In this document: in pieces, positions 10,841 through 21,074 of the stretch
Layout: each line of letters starts with the position of its first letter
Position numbering within the stretch: the stretch's first letter is position 1
Origin: Emcibacter sp.
GTDB taxonomy: Bacteria > Pseudomonadota > Alphaproteobacteria > Sphingomonadales > Emcibacteraceae
Length of the DNA stretch: 64,000 nt
Direction: 5' to 3'
Assembly: GCA_021741205.1 (NCBI GenBank)
Contig: JAIOYI010000009.1
Coordinates: 40,397-104,396, forward strand
Position numbers and translations under genes: made by a program
The notes under the pieces: generated by a model
The model's input: the letters and a program-made list of their open reading frames with translations, nothing else
What the model was told of the DNA's origin: nothing
Database searches by the model: none

Positions 10841-10880
10841 AAAATATCCAATGTTTCAAATAAATATCCAATGTGTCAAA
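10841..10880. repeat. 20-bp tandem direct repeat (18/20 identical) upstream of paaX
   Basis: aAAATATCCAATGTtTCAAA / tAAATATCCAATGTgTCAAA. Confidence 0.85.
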
Positions 10881-10902
10881 TAATTATAAAGCCCAAAAAT
10901 TC

Positions 10903-11827
10903 ATGAATATTAGCCAGCAACTCGAAAAATTGATTAAAGATTTTCAAGATCAGCAACCCCTAAGAGTAGGGTCACTGATTATTACCCTATATGGTGATTT
11001 ACTTGCTCCTCGGGGGGGGGGCTGTGTGGCTTGGCAGTATTATAAACATACTGGAACCACTGGGCATCAATGCCCGCCATGTCAGAACCGCTGTCTCAAG
11101 ATTAAACAAAGATAACTGGATCAGCCCCAATCAGATAGGTCGAAAAAGCTATTATAACATCACAATATCGGGGCAAAGGCGTTTTCAAAATGCCACCCCA
11201 CAAATTTATGACGGCTCAAGAAGCGACTGGGATCAAAAATGGACGCTTGTTATTCTACCTGACAACCAGAATATTAATAAAGATATAGCCATCAAAGAGT
11301 TGGGCTGGATCGGATTTGGTAAGATAGCCAAGGGAATAATGGCTCACCCCCTACCTGCTATGCTTTCTCTAGAGCGCACATTGGATTTACTAGCCATTCG
11401 GGATGATGTCATTATTTTGCATAAGGCCTCCCATGAACTCACCACATCTTCTGCTTTAGATGTCATGGTCAAGAGTTGCTGGAATCTGGAAGAATTGAGC
11501 CTAAAATATCGGAAATTTCTGGAAAGATTTAAGCCTCTTTATGACGCCTTATGCTTGGGCCCTCTCCCATCAGCAATGGATTGTGTATTAATACGTCTGT
11601 TGATGATTCATGAATATCGAAAAATTCTGCTTAAAGACCCAAGATTGCCCGATATATTAATGCCGCCCCATTGGGAAGGTAACAGCGCTTATCTGCTTTG
11701 TCGGGATATTTATCTTTTATTGTTGGAAAATTCTGAACATTATTTAAACTGTTCAATGGAAACAGAAACTGGCACCCTCCCTCCGTCGGATGCGGAATTC
11801 TATAGTAGGTTCGGTGGATTGAGATAA
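10903..11827 (+). pseudogene. paaX: PaaX-family phenylacetic acid degradation repressor, frameshifted at a G10 tract (11012-11021)
   Basis: ORF 10873..11115 carries LRVGSLIITLYGDLLAPRGG; ORF 10991..11827 continues GGAVWLGSIINILEPLGINARHVRTAVSRL. Removing one G (10 to 9) joins the frames. Confidence 0.85.
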
Positions 11828-11966
11828 AATACTTTTTATTCTCAATATGTTATTAAAAATATCATTTTATGATACATTTTTTATTGATTTTCTATTTTTT
11901 TTGTTACATATTACATTTATTACAGATATTAAATAATTTCCCCTTAATTTAATGAAAGAGGATCCC

Positions 11967-12959
11967 ATGTACGGCGACACATCAATACAAAAGCCCATCG
12001 AAATCGTTGAACCAACCTCCAAAGAAATGGCAAAATTAGAAGAGCTTTTCCAACAGAAAATAGAGGATGACATCAAAATTGAACCACAGGAGTGGATGCC
12101 AGAAGCTTACCGTAAAACACTGGTTCGACAAATGTCCCAACATGCCCATTCCGAAGTAATCGGCATGCAGCCTGAAGGCAACTGGATCACCCGTGCACCT
12201 TCCTTGCGCCGTAAGGTTATTTTACTTGCCAAGGTTCAAGATGAAGGCGGTCACGGGCTATATATATATTCTGCGGCGGAAACATTGGGAACGTCACGAG
12301 CAGAAATGATTGAACAATTACAAACTGGCAAAGCCAAATATTCCTCAATTTTCAACTATCCTGCCCTAACTTGGGCGGATATGGGAACCATTGGCTGGCT
12401 TGTAGACGGTGCGGCGATCACCAATCAGGTTGCCCTGTCCCGCTGTTCTTATGGTCCCTATTCACGGGCCATGATTCGTATCTGTAAAGAGGAAAGCTTC
12501 CACCAACGTCAGGGCTACGAACTTTTGCTAAGCCTGTCTCGTGGTACACAGGAACAAAAAGAAATGCTTCAGGAATCTGTCAATCGCTTCTGGTGGCCTT
12601 CTCTTATGATGTTTGGTCCCAATGACAGTGACTCCCCCCATTCCGCCCAATCCATGAAATGGAAAATCAAACGCAAATCCAATGATCAACTGCGTCAGGA
12701 ATTTGTTGATGCCACCGTACCACAAGCCGATTTTCTTGGTATTACGCTACCTGATCCCGATCTTAAATGGAACGAGGAACGTGGTCATTATGATTACGGC
12801 GATATTGACTGGGAAGAATTCAACAATGTTGTCAAAGGCAATGGCCCCTGCAACAAACAGCGTGTCGCAAACCATGTTAAGGCTCATGAAGAGGGTGCAT
12901 GGGTTCGAGAAGCCGCTGCAGCATATGCTGAAAAACAACAGAAAAAACAAGTTGCCTAA
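11967..12959 (+). CDS. paaA: 1,2-phenylacetyl-CoA epoxidase subunit PaaA
   Basis: [42 protein letters not shown]; likely start at the second ATG (AAAGAGGA SD upstream). Confidence 0.95.
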   Translation: MYGDTSIQKPIEIVEPTSKEMAKLEELFQQKIEDDIKIEPQEWMPEAYRKTLVRQMSQHAHSEVIGMQPEGNWITRAPSLRRKVILLAKVQDEGGHGLYIYSAAETLGTSRAEMIEQLQTGKAKYSSIFNYPALTWADMGTIGWLVDGAAITNQVALSRCSYGPYSRAMIRICKEESFHQRQGYELLLSLSRGTQEQKEMLQESVNRFWWPSLMMFGPNDSDSPHSAQSMKWKIKRKSNDQLRQEFVDATVPQADFLGITLPDPDLKWNEERGHYDYGDIDWEEFNNVVKGNGPCNKQRVANHVKAHEEGAWVREAAAAYAEKQQKKQVA

Positions 12960-12979
12960 TTCAACAAGGATTATATGAA

Positions 12980-13285
12980 ATGACTGAAGAAAAAAACACA
13001 ACCAATAAAGAATGGCCGCTTTGGGAAGTATTTATCCGTAGCAAAGCAGGTCTTGATCATAAACATTGCGGCAGTGTTCATGCCAGTGATGCTGAGATGG
13101 CTCTGGAATCTGCGCGCGATGTCTATACTCGCCGCAGCGAAGGCATCAGCATATGGGTTGTCCCCTCAAACGCTATTACGGCCTCAAAACCCGAAGATAA
13201 GGAAAGCCTGTTTGAACCGGCTGATAATAAAATTTATCGTCATCCAACCTTTTATGACATCCCCAAAGAAGTGGGTAAAATGTAA
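12980..13285 (+). CDS. paaB: 1,2-phenylacetyl-CoA epoxidase subunit PaaB
   Basis: WPLWEVFIRSKAGLDHKHCGSVHASDAEMALESARDVYTRRSEGISIWVVP. Confidence 0.95.
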   Translation: MTEEKNTTNKEWPLWEVFIRSKAGLDHKHCGSVHASDAEMALESARDVYTRRSEGISIWVVPSNAITASKPEDKESLFEPADNKIYRHPTFYDIPKEVGKM

Positions 13286-13325
13286 TTGTTCACAATATTC
13301 TCGATGAATATTACAGGAGTATAAA

Positions 13326-14114
13326 ATGACTGAAACAGCGAAAAATACAGACCTAACCAAAAAGCAGGCACTTGTTCAATATGCCGCACAAATTGGTGAT
13401 AATGGACTGATTATCGGCCACCGTATGTCCGAATGGTGTTTTAAGGCGCCGTCCATTGAAATGGAAATGGCCTTAATGAATAGTGCGCTAGACCTGATCG
13501 GACAGGCGCGCGAACTTTATACCTATGCGGGCGTTGCGGGCGGCGAAGGAAAGACCGAAGATGACTTTGCCTATCTTCGTGATGAAGAGGATTTTCGTAA
13601 TCTGCTGCTCGCAGAAATGCCAAATGGTGATTGGGGCGATACCATTGTTCGTCTTTTTTTCATGAGTGCTTATAATAAACTATTTTATACAGCTCTTGCC
13701 AAATCCACCGATAAGGAACTTGCGGCCATTGGGGAAAAATCCCTGAAAGAAGTTACCTACCATCTGCGCTTTAGCAGTGAATGGCTTATTCGCCTTGGCG
13801 ATGGCACAGAAGAAAGCCATAACCGAGTACAAAAATCCATTGATAATTTATGGGCCTTTACGGGTGAATTATTCACCATGAATGAGGTGGAAAATATACT
13901 ACTGGACGATGGTATTTCCGTTGATGTGACAAGCTTAAGACCTGCATGGGACAAGATTGTTTCAGACGTTCTGACCCAGGCAACTCTTGTTAAACCCCAA
14001 AATGATTGGGCACAACTTGGCGGAAAATCCGAAGGCCGACATACAGAGTATATGGGTTATATTATTGCAGAAATGCAATATATGCAGCGTCGTTACCCCG
14101 GATGTGAGTGGTAG
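13326..14114 (+). CDS. paaC: 1,2-phenylacetyl-CoA epoxidase subunit PaaC
   Basis: LNSALDLIGQARELYTYAG, HLRFSSEWLIRLGDGTEESH; operon position. Confidence 0.94.
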   Translation: MTETAKNTDLTKKQALVQYAAQIGDNGLIIGHRMSEWCFKAPSIEMEMALMNSALDLIGQARELYTYAGVAGGEGKTEDDFAYLRDEEDFRNLLLAEMPNGDWGDTIVRLFFMSAYNKLFYTALAKSTDKELAAIGEKSLKEVTYHLRFSSEWLIRLGDGTEESHNRVQKSIDNLWAFTGELFTMNEVENILLDDGISVDVTSLRPAWDKIVSDVLTQATLVKPQNDWAQLGGKSEGRHTEYMGYIIAEMQYMQRRYPGCEW

Positions 14115-14118
14115 AATT

Positions 14119-14625
14119 TTGACCGCATCTAATAAAAAAAATGATCCCGCAGAAATTTGGGCAATCCTTGAAGAGGTCAAGGATCCCGAAATTCCTGTGT
14201 TATCCATTGTTGATCTTGGCATTGCCCGTGAAGCAAAGTTCACAGAAGGCGGACAGCTTGAAATTGTGATCTCTCCCACATATTCTGGCTGCCCTGCCAT
14301 GTATATGCTTGAAGAACAGATCAATGAAACCCTTCATAATCACGGGTTTTCTGATGTCCTTATCACAACCAAGCTATCTCCTGCTTGGACAACGGACTGG
14401 ATGACGGAACAGGGACGTAAAAAACTTGAAGCTTACGGCATTGCTCCGCCCGAAAAATCGTCCCAAAATAAAAGCGTTTTATTCGGCGGTCAAAAACAAG
14501 TATCCTGCCCCAAGTGCAAATCAGATCATACAGAACAAATCAGTGAATTTGGCTCCACAGCCTGTAAGGCACTGTATCGTTGTCTTGACTGTTTGGAACC
14601 TTTCGATTATTTCAAGTGTATATAA
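14119..14625 (+). CDS. paaD: 1,2-phenylacetyl-CoA epoxidase subunit PaaD
   Basis: EEVKDPEIPVLSIVDLGIAR, C-terminal CPKCKSDHTEQISEFGSTACKALYRC; TTG 14119 or GTG 14104 start likely rather than the ORF-track start. Confidence 0.9.
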   Translation: MTASNKKNDPAEIWAILEEVKDPEIPVLSIVDLGIAREAKFTEGGQLEIVISPTYSGCPAMYMLEEQINETLHNHGFSDVLITTKLSPAWTTDWMTEQGRKKLEAYGIAPPEKSSQNKSVLFGGQKQVSCPKCKSDHTEQISEFGSTACKALYRCLDCLEPFDYFKCI

Positions 14626-14650
14626 ATTAAGTTTCAGGATAACAAAGACC

Positions 14651-15733
14651 ATGCCCGTATTTCATTCGCTCAAAATTTCAAATATTCGACAGGAAACTGA
14701 TGACACGGTCTCTATTGCCTTTGAGGTACCCAAAAACCTCCATGAAGAATATCAATATAATGCGGGACAATATCTTACCCTAAAAACCATCATTGACGGC
14801 AAGGATACCAGACGATCCTATTCCATCTGTAGCGGACTTTTTGATGATGAATTACGGGTTGCCATCAAAAAAATCAAAGGTGGGTTGTTTTCTTGTTTTG
14901 CCAATGAACAATTAAAAGAGGGTGATAACCTAGATGTCATGACGCCAATGGGTAATTTTTTTACCCATTTGGATAAAAATCATGAAAAACATTATGTGGG
15001 CTTTGCCGCGGGAAGCGGCATTACCCCGCTGATCTCCATTATTCGTACGATCCTCGCCTATGAGCCAAAAAGCACCTTTACCCTGACATATGGTAATAAA
15101 AACCGCAAGTCCATCATCTTCCGTGAAGACCTCATTGATTTAAAAAACAGCTATATCAGTCGCTTTAACATGATCAATATCCTCTCCCGCGAGGATCAGG
15201 AAATTGACCTTTTCTCGGGTCGTATCACTGGCGAAAAAGCGCGTGAAATTATGGGCAAACTGATCCCTGCTAGTGGGGCCAATGAAATTTATCTTTGCGG
15301 CCCAGAAGACATGATCAATGATGTGTCCGATACCCTGCAAAATATGAATATTCCAAAGAAAAATATTCATTTTGAACTATTCACCTCACCCACTGCAACA
15401 CAAGGCGAAAAACAGGAAGCAAGCGAAGAAAAGTCTGACCTCTCTGGCAAAATGAGCCATGTGACCGTCATTGTGGACGGCGATGAATTTAATTTTGATC
15501 TGGATATGGGCGGAGATAGCGTTCTTGACGCCGCCATGGAACAGGGGGCTGACCTTCCCTTTGCCTGTAAGGGTGGCGTTTGCTGTACTTGCCGTGCAAA
15601 GCTGATCGAGGGTAAAGTTTCCATGGAAACCAATTATTCCCTTGAGGAAGAGGAAGTCAACCAAGGCTTTATTCTAACCTGCCAATCCCATCCACTGACC
15701 GAAAAGATTGTTGTGGATTTTGATCATCGCTAA
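14651..15733 (+). CDS. paaE: 1,2-phenylacetyl-CoA epoxidase reductase subunit PaaE
   Basis: FAD/NAD-binding and C-terminal 2Fe-2S ferredoxin (CKGGVCCTC...C); start ATG 14651. Confidence 0.93.
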   Translation: MPVFHSLKISNIRQETDDTVSIAFEVPKNLHEEYQYNAGQYLTLKTIIDGKDTRRSYSICSGLFDDELRVAIKKIKGGLFSCFANEQLKEGDNLDVMTPMGNFFTHLDKNHEKHYVGFAAGSGITPLISIIRTILAYEPKSTFTLTYGNKNRKSIIFREDLIDLKNSYISRFNMINILSREDQEIDLFSGRITGEKAREIMGKLIPASGANEIYLCGPEDMINDVSDTLQNMNIPKKNIHFELFTSPTATQGEKQEASEEKSDLSGKMSHVTVIVDGDEFNFDLDMGGDSVLDAAMEQGADLPFACKGGVCCTCRAKLIEGKVSMETNYSLEEEEVNQGFILTCQSHPLTEKIVVDFDHR

Positions 15734-15831
15734 TCTATTTTTTGATGAGACTATTGAGAAGTTCTGTATAGTGGTTTAAGATTATCTCTATTATTAAACC
15801 CCATCCTAACTACTCGGAATATTGTAACAAT

Positions 15832-16530
15832 ATGTCACTTGGACTTGCCCATAGAAAAGAACTTCAAAAACGTCGAAACCAAAGATTTTGGCTGATTATT
15901 AAAATTATTTTCTTTCTCACCATCTTTATCGGCAGTAGCTACTTAGCCTTCGATACAGGACAGAAAATTGCCCTTCGCAACGTAGAGTATAGTCAGGAGC
16001 AGTTTAACCAACAGGCGACAGAGCTGGATAACATGCGTATTCAACTCGGTAACACAGAAGCCGCCCTCAATAAAATGCAGAAAATCCTACCAACATCTGA
16101 AATACAGGATCTTTTAAACGTCATTAATCAAAAAGCCGCCAATGGAATTGGTTTTGAAAGAATGTCAGCCCTCATTGCGGGCATGACCAAAGACGGAAAA
16201 TGTGATGATCAGATCCAATCCAAAAGATTTATTGTCTCAACCCCTATTTCCCAACATCAGGAAAGTGCAGCAAGCTTCTATAGAGGTCTCGTTACAGTCA
16301 TCGGCAAAGGCAGCCCCACGCTCAATGAACAGGGCAATCCAGAATCCTGGTTTGATCCAGAAAAACCCGTCACTGTAAGTTTTACCCTGCCAGGCGGTGA
16401 AAAGCAGGAAACAGATGGAATATTGCCGCTTTATCACAGCGTTATTGTAAAGGATAAAGAATATCGTTTTACCATTATTAATGGACAAAGATCTTTTGCG
16501 GAAATCACCGTCATTAGCTGCGATTTATAA
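15832..16530 (+). CDS. Hypothetical protein, N-terminal TM helix plus coiled coil
   Basis: ORF with FWLIIKIIFFLTIFIGSSYLAF then a Q/E-rich coiled-coil region. Confidence 0.6.
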   Translation: MSLGLAHRKELQKRRNQRFWLIIKIIFFLTIFIGSSYLAFDTGQKIALRNVEYSQEQFNQQATELDNMRIQLGNTEAALNKMQKILPTSEIQDLLNVINQKAANGIGFERMSALIAGMTKDGKCDDQIQSKRFIVSTPISQHQESAASFYRGLVTVIGKGSPTLNEQGNPESWFDPEKPVTVSFTLPGGEKQETDGILPLYHSVIVKDKEYRFTIINGQRSFAEITVISCDL

Positions 16531-16543
16531 TGGAAAAAACAAT

Positions 16544-17965
16544 ATGATATTACGAAACAATGCGGCGTCATATCTCACCTCTGTTGATTATGACAAAGCC
16601 ATTCCCATTCATATTATATCACCTGATACTATAGAACAATGGATAGAAACCCTTGATCCTCTACAATCAAAATGGGTGAGGAACAATCACTTTAAAGCTG
16701 ATAAAAATGAAATTTTGACCCTGAGCAACGTTGATGGCGACATTTCTGCTGTGGCGATGGGGATAGGGGCAAATGATGAGAATTTTTTAAGCGTCTCCAC
16801 CGACCCTTGGCTTCTTGCGCCCTTGATAAAAAAAATACCCCAAGGGACTTATCGCCTTGTGGGTGAGGAAAATATGAAACTTCCCGCCATTGGTTGGGCA
16901 CTTGCTCAATATCAATTTGACCGTTATATGAACAAAAAAAGTGATCAGCGCCTCTTACTTGCTCTCCAGGACGAGCAACAAAAAGCAGAAGCTGAAACCA
17001 TAATCAATGCCATTATTCTGGTACGGGATTTAATCAATACCCCCACCTGTGATATGGGGCCAAGTCATCTATCAGATGTCACGAAAGAACTTGCCGCTTG
17101 TTATGGAGCCACATTCACTGAAACCGTTGGTGATGATCTTTTAATCAAAGGTTATAACAGCATTCATGCCGTAGGCAAGGCCGCATCAAACCAGCCCCGA
17201 TTATTAGATATGACATGGGGACGCCTTGATGCGCCAAAAATTACCTTGGTGGGAAAGGGCGTGTGTTTTGATACGGGCGGACTGGATATAAAGTCATCTT
17301 CTGGCATGCGGATCATGAAAAAAGATATGGGGGGAGCGGCACATACGCTCGGTCTTGCAAAAATTATTATGGAAAAAGAACTTGATGTGCGCCTGCGTCT
17401 TCTTATTCCTGCAGTTGAAAATAATATTGCGGGCAATGCCTTTAGACCAGGGGATATCATAAGAACCTATAAGGGAACAACGGTAGAGGTGGATAATACA
17501 GATGCCGAGGGCAGGCTTGTTTTGTGTGATGCCTTGGCCTTGGCGTCTGAGGAGAACCCAGAACTTATCCTTGATTTTGCAACCTTAACAGGGGCGGCGC
17601 GGGTTGCCATGGGCCCAACCATTGTACCCTTTTTCACAGACGGGGACGATATAGCAGCAAATCTTGATCACGCTTCTCGCACAGAAAATGATCCTTTATG
17701 GCGCATGCCTCTTTATACGCCCTATATGCCGCAGCTTAAATCAAATTCTGCCGACCTGAGCAATATGGGATCAGGACCCTTTGGCGGGGCAATTATAGCA
17801 GCACTTTTCTTGAAACATTTTATCAAAGAGCCAAAAAAATGGGTTCACTTTGACGTCTATGCATGGAATATGAATGATCAGCCTGGTCGCCCTCAAGGGG
17901 GAGAGGCTATGGCACTCAGAGCCGTTTATGCCTACCTCCATGATAGATTTAGCAAGAAACCTTAA
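16544..17965 (+). CDS. Leucyl aminopeptidase family (M17) peptidase
   Basis: GKGVCFDTGGLDIK, NTDAEGRLVLCDAL. Confidence 0.92.
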   Translation: MILRNNAASYLTSVDYDKAIPIHIISPDTIEQWIETLDPLQSKWVRNNHFKADKNEILTLSNVDGDISAVAMGIGANDENFLSVSTDPWLLAPLIKKIPQGTYRLVGEENMKLPAIGWALAQYQFDRYMNKKSDQRLLLALQDEQQKAEAETIINAIILVRDLINTPTCDMGPSHLSDVTKELAACYGATFTETVGDDLLIKGYNSIHAVGKAASNQPRLLDMTWGRLDAPKITLVGKGVCFDTGGLDIKSSSGMRIMKKDMGGAAHTLGLAKIIMEKELDVRLRLLIPAVENNIAGNAFRPGDIIRTYKGTTVEVDNTDAEGRLVLCDALALASEENPELILDFATLTGAARVAMGPTIVPFFTDGDDIAANLDHASRTENDPLWRMPLYTPYMPQLKSNSADLSNMGSGPFGGAIIAALFLKHFIKEPKKWVHFDVYAWNMNDQPGRPQGGEAMALRAVYAYLHDRFSKKP

Positions 17966-18045
17966 TAATAAAAGTTGCAGAAAAGAAATATTAGAGGCAC
18001 TATTCACCAAGCGAGAATATAGAAGATGAAAAAATAGGGCAGAGT

Positions 18046-18408
18046 ATGGACATAGATTTAGGTGGACATAATGGGTTAAAGCTGTGGATGCAAACGCTCA
18101 CCGACACCGTCAAATCAAAACAGATTGATCTGACATCTAGGCAGTTTGCACTACTGCTTAGAATTTATCTAGAACCTGCTCCCCATACTGTCCGTGGACT
18201 TGCAAAATCACTTAATGTGTCCAAACCTGTTATTACCAGAGCCGTTGATATGTTAAGTGGTATCGGTCTTGTTAAACGTATAAAAGATGAAACAGACAAA
18301 AGAAATGTCCTCATTCAGCGCACCGTAAAGGGTGCGGTTTTTTTAACAGACTTTGCAGGAACAATGGAAAGTGCGAATAACAGCATTAACATGACTGAAA
18401 ATAATTGA
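18046..18408 (+). CDS. MarR-family transcriptional regulator
   Basis: wHTH sequence TVRGLAKSLNVSKPVITRAVDMLSGIGLVKRIKDETDKRN. Confidence 0.8.
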   Translation: MDIDLGGHNGLKLWMQTLTDTVKSKQIDLTSRQFALLLRIYLEPAPHTVRGLAKSLNVSKPVITRAVDMLSGIGLVKRIKDETDKRNVLIQRTVKGAVFLTDFAGTMESANNSINMTENN

Positions 18409-18437
18409 CCATAAGTTATATAATCAGGGGATAAATC

Positions 18438-19295
18438 ATACCAAACCAAATACCAGATCCGCGTATAACACCCGCACGAAAAGATCTTGCCGCCTCTCAT
18501 CTCAAAGGCCATATAAAAGCTGATCGTTACTGTGATGGAACGCCCTATCAAACCGTCCACGGCTTGACTAATCTTTACAGCAAAACGGATAACCAGTCCC
18601 CTCTATCCTCTCAACTTCTTTATGGTGAAGAATTTATCGTATATGATATTAAAGAAGGATGGGCATGGGGACAGGCCACAAAAGACAGTTATGTTGGATA
18701 TTGCAGAGCAGATGCCTTAAGTCCTGATTTATTCAAAACAACCCATCATATGACTAATCTTTCCAGTCATATCTTCAAAGAACCAAGCCCCAAAAGTCCT
18801 TCTCAAGGGCAGGTTTATATGATGTCGAACCTATCCGTACTCAACGAAACCCCAACGGATGGCTTTGTCCAGCTTGCTGATGGAAACTGGATATTTGCCC
18901 CTCATATCAGTAAAATATATGGCAATAATCCCGCATCAGAGGCCTTAAAATTTTTGTATACTCCTTATTTATGGGGTGGAAATTCTTGTAGCGGCATTGA
19001 TTGTTCTGGGCTTGTGCAAATTGCCTTTGCCGCCGCGGGTATTTCACTTCCCCGTGATACTAACCTGCAGGAAAACGCCTTAGGTACCATACTCTCCGAT
19101 GACGACACACCACAACAAGGCGATCTCGCTTTTTTTCCAGGTCATGTGGGCATTATGTTAGATGATATGCATCTTTTACATGCTAATGCCCATCATATGC
19201 GGGTGAGCATTGACCCCCTCAGAGAAGTGATCGATATTGTAAGTTTCCAAACAGATAAACCGCCCTTAAGCTTTATCAAAAGAATTATACCATAA
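18438..19295 (+). CDS. NlpC/P60 (C40) family peptidase; start codon probably non-canonical (ATA 18438 or ATC 18435)
   Basis: DCSGLVQIAFAAAGISLPRDTNLQ catalytic Cys, GHVGIMLD His; frame open from 18435 encoding IPNQIPDPRITPARKDLAASHLKGHI with no ATG/GTG/TTG before TTG 18564. Confidence 0.75.
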   Translation: MPNQIPDPRITPARKDLAASHLKGHIKADRYCDGTPYQTVHGLTNLYSKTDNQSPLSSQLLYGEEFIVYDIKEGWAWGQATKDSYVGYCRADALSPDLFKTTHHMTNLSSHIFKEPSPKSPSQGQVYMMSNLSVLNETPTDGFVQLADGNWIFAPHISKIYGNNPASEALKFLYTPYLWGGNSCSGIDCSGLVQIAFAAAGISLPRDTNLQENALGTILSDDDTPQQGDLAFFPGHVGIMLDDMHLLHANAHHMRVSIDPLREVIDIVSFQTDKPPLSFIKRIIP

Positions 19296-19297
19296 GA

Positions 19298-19327
19298 AAA
19301 GGCCGCATCATCACCTGATGCAGCCTT
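19298..19327. terminator. Bidirectional hairpin terminator between convergent genes
   Basis: AAAGGCCGCATCA-tcacc-TGATGCAGCCTTT. Confidence 0.7.
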
Positions 19328-19350
19328 TATAATATTAAATAATGATTCTG

Positions 19351-19974
19351 TTATTCAGCTGTGTCTGCTGCTGGTACTTCTTCTACTGGCGCTTCTTCTG
19401 TTGCAACGTCCTCAGATATTTCGACCATAGGAAGATCAGCAGGTGCATCGCTTAAACTGCGCAAAAAGGCAATAATAGAAGCCCTATCTGTCGCCTTTTT
19501 TAGTCCCGCAAAACTCATTTTTGTTTTTGGAACAAAGTCAGAAGGTTTGGTCAAGAAATGATCAAGGTCTTCATAGGTCCAGTTTCCGCCCTTTGCATAC
19601 ATAGCATCAGAAAAAGAGAAACCTTCATGGCCTCCTTTGGCACGACCGACAATATTCCAAAGATTGGGCCCAACAAGATTTTTACCACCCATATCCTGAG
19701 TATGACAGGCTTTGCATTTTTTAAAGATCGCTTCACCGTCCGACGCAGAGGCCACGGACAATAGCTGAGCAAGAGAGGGTCCCTCTTCTATAACAGCAGA
19801 ACTGTCTTGCGCATCAGCTGCCTCAGCATCCGCCTCTGCCACTTCAATAGGATAGGCATTAGAAGCAAGTTTTTCTTCTTCAAATATGACCTCGGTAAGG
19901 CCATTTATTCCGATTATAACCAGCACTGTCAGCAACAGCGCCATTACGATTTTATTTATCTCAAAGGAATTCAA
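19351..19974 (-). CDS. Membrane-anchored class I cytochrome c
   Basis: N-terminal TM, CKACH haem motif, KMSFAGL Met ligand, acidic C-terminal tail. Confidence 0.9.
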   Translation of the reverse strand: MNSFEINKIVMALLLTVLVIIGINGLTEVIFEEEKLASNAYPIEVAEADAEAADAQDSSAVIEEGPSLAQLLSVASASDGEAIFKKCKACHTQDMGGKNLVGPNLWNIVGRAKGGHEGFSFSDAMYAKGGNWTYEDLDHFLTKPSDFVPKTKMSFAGLKKATDRASIIAFLRSLSDAPADLPMVEISEDVATEEAPVEEVPAADTAE

Positions 19975-20212
19975 TTTTCTTCCTCATATCATTAATATTA
20001 TTTCTACCAGAACATAACCACCCTAAAAAACACATATGGTTTACGGAATAATTCTGCTCGCCCTTTACACTATCCTTTGTTTACAGATGTTTTGATGTCG
20101 ACACAAGACTTCTTCATCAAGAAAAAAAGAAAAAATACATATTGCTCGTTAAAATATTTGACAGCATAAGACCAACACTGAATACTGCACGAAAAATTAA
20201 CAGGGTAGAAAA

Positions 20213-21073
20213 ATGCAAAAAAACATGAATCCAGAGAATATTGTTGCTTTCCAGGGCGAACTTGGTGCCTATTCAAATTTGGCTTGCCTAACGATGTTTC
20301 CCCACATGCAACCACTTCCCTGTCATAGCTTTGAAGATGTTTTTACCGCTGTCGAAGACGGGCGAGCCAAATATGCCATGATTCCCATTGAAAATTCCGT
20401 TGCTGGACGTGTGGCTGCCATCCATCATCTGATCCCTCATTCTTCTTTGCATATTATCGGAGAACATTTTCAACGAATCAATCATCATTTGCTCGCCATT
20501 AAAGATGCCACGATGAACAGCCTTAAAGTGGTTCGAAGCCATGAACAGGCCTTGGGACAATGCCGTAAAAATCTTTTAAAATGGGGGTTAGAGTCTGATG
20601 TTTATTCTGACACAGCAGGAGCGGCAAAACTTATTTCTGAATTACAGGATCCCACGATTGGCGCCATTGCATCCTCTCTTGCGGGGGAAATATATGGTTT
20701 ACAAAGTTTAAAAGAAGACATAGAGGATGCAGACCATAACACAACCCGTTTTGTGATTTTTGCTCGGGAACCCATCAAAGATCTTCCCCAAGATGGCACC
20801 ACTGTAACAAGTTTCATCTTTCAAGTCAGAAACGTACCCGCCGCCCTCTATAAGGTTATGGGGGGATTTGCTACAAACGGCATCAACATGACAAAACTTG
20901 AGAGCTACCAACTCAATGGTGCTTTCGTTGCCACCCTTTTTTATGCCGATATAGAAGGGCATCCTGATGATGAAGGCGTAAAACACGCCTTTGAAGAGTT
21001 AGCATTCTTTACCAATGAGTTTCGCATCTTAGGGTGCTATTCTGCGGCACAATATCGTCTTGATCGAAAATAG
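20213..21073 (+). CDS. pheA: Prephenate dehydratase
   Basis: FQGELGAYSNLA, IPIENSVAGRV, DHNTTRFVIFA, ACT domain NGINMTKLESYQL. Confidence 0.94.
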   Translation: MQKNMNPENIVAFQGELGAYSNLACLTMFPHMQPLPCHSFEDVFTAVEDGRAKYAMIPIENSVAGRVAAIHHLIPHSSLHIIGEHFQRINHHLLAIKDATMNSLKVVRSHEQALGQCRKNLLKWGLESDVYSDTAGAAKLISELQDPTIGAIASSLAGEIYGLQSLKEDIEDADHNTTRFVIFAREPIKDLPQDGTTVTSFIFQVRNVPAALYKVMGGFATNGINMTKLESYQLNGAFVATLFYADIEGHPDDEGVKHAFEELAFFTNEFRILGCYSAAQYRLDRK

Positions 21074-21074
21074 A

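Noticed and set aside
10873-11115. 80-aa plus-strand ORF as a separate gene
   Set aside because: It is the N-terminal frame of paaX before the G10 frameshift
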